Source: an uncultured Prevotellaceae bacterium (GTDB lineage Bacteria > Bacteroidota > Bacteroidia > Bacteroidales > Bacteroidaceae). Taken from it: a DNA stretch of 64,000 nt. This document shows, in pieces, positions 61,897 to 64,000 of the stretch. The stretch spans positions 1 to 64,000 of the forward strand of contig CACXYH010000027.1 in the NCBI GenBank assembly GCA_902771785.1, written 5' to 3'. The position numbers were made by a program, and so were the translations under genes. Below the pieces are notes generated by a model that was not told the origin of the DNA, made no database searches, and saw only the letters and a program-made list of their open reading frames with translations. The first letter of the stretch is position 1, and each line of letters starts with the position of its first letter.

Positions 61897-64000
61897 AACG
61901 TGTTCTGCTCATACTATCTCTAATCGTCTGTGCCCTGGCTCCAGTCAAGGCACAGTACTACAGCGTCAATTTTGATACAAAGACTGTCGCTGCTATGGCT
62001 GCCGCTTTCAATACGGAGGCGGCAACTGAGATGTATTATGCAGAACAGTTGGCGAAAATCCGTAAGAGCTACCAGGCTGCAGAAGTTGCTGCAGCTGGTA
62101 TCTTTGCCGGTAAATACCTTGACCGCAAGGCTCTCACGGATTTGGGTCTTTGGACGAGTAGCACCGAAAACTACTACTATCGCCGTATCTACAGCATGGT
62201 TTCCATGAAGATCATGCCGAAAATATGGACGGTAGCTGGTATGATGATTAAGAATCCTCAGAATGCACTCTACTGGGGTTCGTACCTGTATAAGGTATGT
62301 GAAGAGACGAAGAGTCTGTGCTATCAGTTTGAGAGCATAGTGACAAACAGCAGTCTATCCTTCAAAGACATTGCCTTTCTTGAAATCAATCAGGAATTGG
62401 CAGACATCTTGAAACTCTCAGAATTGGGTGATGTTGACTGGAAAGCCATGCTGGACAACTTCTCCAACATTGGCGATAATTTCACTAAGGAGAGTCTTCA
62501 GGAGGACTTGGATAACCTCTACGCCATGGGCGTAAATCTTGCATCTGCTGGAGCAGGAAACCTGATTAACTCCATCCTTGGTGAAAGCAATTTCAATGGC
62601 TCTATCTTAGACAAGGCTATCAGCGTCATGGAGATTGCTGAAAACGCCCAAAATTTGTATGACGGCATCAGTACCAACGCTGGAGCCACAATCCTCAGTT
62701 TCATTGGAGGTGAAGAAGGTCTTGCCAACCTCTTCAACCTCTCTAATTATAATGTTACCTCATGGATAACAGACTATGCCCGTGAAGGTATGGGTCAGTA
62801 CTATACTCAACGATGGTATATCTATCGTGTGGACAGGGGCAGCGTCAAACTGTGTGACTATTATCCTCCCACCGATGATAACAGCATCCTCTATGGTGAC
62901 CATTGGTATCGTATCAGTACCAGCGATCCTAACTACTGGCCAACCAGCAGCGAACGAGAGGCTGCACTGCAGAACTCCGAGAATCACGCAGGATGGAGCC
63001 GTAGCCGTGTTCAGCAGCTAAACAATAGCAACGATGGCTTCTATTACAGCATCAACTACTACAGCAGTGCCTATATCCTGAGCAAGAGCCGTAGCGGTCA
63101 GTATGCTAAAGCCTACGCTTATGAGATTCATGTGACCAAATCTTGGAATAATACGGAAATCAAGTACGAGGATGTCTTTGACTCCTATTCCATGAACCTC
63201 CAGGCATTCAAGGCTGGCATGAACGCGCGTCTCGCAGACTATAATGACAATGAGGAAGGCTACACCTACTACTTAGGATGTGATAGCAAGAAATACTATC
63301 AGGCTACTGATGCCAGAAAGCTGCAGAACTGTGAGGTGGCCACTATTAGTGTCACCTGCCATGATGGAGCCAAGTTAAGTGAGGGCAGCACACAGTACAA
63401 GTGTAGCAGTTGTGGTGGTAGTGTCAATGCCCACACCAAGCAATGCGCTATGGCTACGAGCGTAAGTGAATCGAGCGTGAACACATCAGAGCTGGATGCT
63501 AAGATTCAGGAATGCCAGAGTCAGATTGCTATGCTACAGGCACAGATTGATGCCCTTGAAGCAGAGAATGCCGACCTTATCAAGAAGATTGCCAGTGCGA
63601 GCGTGGAAGATGCTGCTGCATATCGTCAACAGTATAACGCCAATAAGAACCGCATCAGTTCACTTAACTCAGAGAAAAGCAGCTGGCAGAATCAGCTCAC
63701 GCAATACCAACAAGCAAAGCAGGAGGCACAGGAAGGAGAATCGGTTTCAACCGATGACTACTACCGTATTCCTGCCATCATGCAGGACTGTAAGACCGCT
63801 TTCAATCTCTCTTGGAATGGCAGTGGCTCTTGGGACGGAAATACTTATGTCCGTACAGCTACCATGCCGAACATTAACGGCACTATCACATTCAAGGCAA
63901 CAGTCAGCATAGCAAGGAGACCCAAATACTTCCTTGGCATAAAGATTCACCGTGCCATCGTTCAGATTGCCTGGGAACTCACCACCAATTATAGCGATAC
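61893..64000 (+). CDS. large secreted tra-operon protein, 3' end beyond the window
   Basis: An open frame of 702 codons without a stop, starting in the TraG stop (ATGA). The signal peptide is MKRVLLILSLIVCALAPVKAQ. Residues ~25-250 are helical, in the position of the TraI/DUF4141-type periplasmic protein of other elements. A Tyr/Ser-rich domain (~290-460) has repeated WYIYRVDRGS and HWYRISTSD words. A possible zinc ribbon with CHDG, CSSC and C spacing lies near 490-520. A coiled coil (~535-620) is followed by a beta-rich part that runs off the end. It is much longer than ordinary TraI. Likely a periplasmic or surface part of the transfer apparatus. Confidence 0.72.
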   Translation, partial: MKRVLLILSLIVCALAPVKAQYYSVNFDTKTVAAMAAAFNTEAATEMYYAEQLAKIRKSYQAAEVAAAGIFAGKYLDRKALTDLGLWTSSTENYYYRRIYSMVSMKIMPKIWTVAGMMIKNPQNALYWGSYLYKVCEETKSLCYQFESIVTNSSLSFKDIAFLEINQELADILKLSELGDVDWKAMLDNFSNIGDNFTKESLQEDLDNLYAMGVNLASAGAGNLINSILGESNFNGSILDKAISVMEIAENAQNLYDGISTNAGATILSFIGGEEGLANLFNLSNYNVTSWITDYAREGMGQYYTQRWYIYRVDRGSVKLCDYYPPTDDNSILYGDHWYRISTSDPNYWPTSSEREAALQNSENHAGWSRSRVQQLNNSNDGFYYSINYYSSAYILSKSRSGQYAKAYAYEIHVTKSWNNTEIKYEDVFDSYSMNLQAFKAGMNARLADYNDNEEGYTYYLGCDSKKYYQATDARKLQNCEVATISVTCHDGAKLSEGSTQYKCSSCGGSVNAHTKQCAMATSVSESSVNTSELDAKIQECQSQIAMLQAQIDALEAENADLIKKIASASVEDAAAYRQQYNANKNRISSLNSEKSSWQNQLTQYQQAKQEAQEGESVSTDDYYRIPAIMQDCKTAFNLSWNGSGSWDGNTYVRTATMPNINGTITFKATVSIARRPKYFLGIKIHRAIVQIAWELTTNYSD

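Larger units (their letters stand above)
51405..64000. mobile_element. left part of an integrative conjugative element
   Basis: From shortly after the ppdK terminator the base composition turns AT-rich. The gene content becomes integrase, HTH regulators, RepA-like ATPase, DNA primase, and a tra operon with TraE-, TraF- and TraG-type proteins. This matches Bacteroidales conjugative transposons. The left boundary is not fixed; it lies between 51405 and the integrase start at 51639. No tRNA target is seen. The right end, relaxase, coupling protein and any cargo are outside the window. Confidence 0.85.

Overview
The window looks like a chromosome segment of a Bacteroidota bacterium, most likely a Prevotellaceae (Prevotella-like) species. 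Evidence: about twenty promoters carry the Bacteroidota -7 box TAnnTTTG; there is a Bacteroidota-type serine palmitoyltransferase, a type IX secretion sorting domain and a DUF5103 plug protein, an EF-G2 paralog, pectin-directed glycosidases, and a Bacteroidales-type conjugative element. Up to about 51.3 kb the DNA is GC-rich host sequence. After that it becomes visibly AT-richer and is mobile-element DNA.

Layout. 1-506: three kinds of short repeat, no gene. 0.5-4.7 kb (minus): a Fur-family regulator, purA, hisS and a pectin-type acetylesterase, the last three tightly coupled. 4.8-10.6 kb: a T9SS-sorted protein and uvrA, facing an RprXY-like two-component system. 10.9-13.8 kb: tRNA-Cys, a small Cys-rich membrane protein, a lipid kinase divergent from serine palmitoyltransferase, and tRNA-Pro. 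13.9-17.6 kb: a membrane AraC-type regulator and the T9SS plug protein. 17.8 kb: a candidate small RNA. 18-23.8 kb: EF-G2, hemW and a PcrA-like helicase. 24-34.5 kb: a same-strand run of GH127, a beta-helix enzyme, GH78, serB, a copper-type P-ATPase and a sodium:solute symporter, preceded by a 22-bp tandem array. 34.5-40.8 kb: an accessory cassette (HU-like protein, HIRAN-like protein, unknowns, VirE/DUF3987 primase-like protein) marked by four copies of a 24-bp repeat and a 38-bp AT palindrome. 41-51.3 kb: lipoprotein, MFS transporter, pheS, ABC-F ATPase, M13 peptidase and ppdK.

51.4 kb to the end is the left part of an integrative conjugative element: tyrosine integrase, HTH proteins, a RepA-like ATPase, a CHC2/Toprim primase and a tra operon (two TraE-like proteins, TraF, TraG, and a long secreted Tra protein that runs off the end). 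The right end and any cargo lie outside the window.

Three genes carry apparent single-base frameshifts (near 38307, 54293-54296 and 60322), so assembly error must be excluded before calling them pseudogenes. The most unusual items are the P-type ATPase that lacks its nucleotide-binding domain, the 24-bp repeat/cruciform arrangement around the HIRAN/primase cassette, the small RNA at 17.8 kb, the 22-bp hairpin array upstream of the pectin genes, and G-rich palindromic elements, one of a related kind lying inside an open reading frame.
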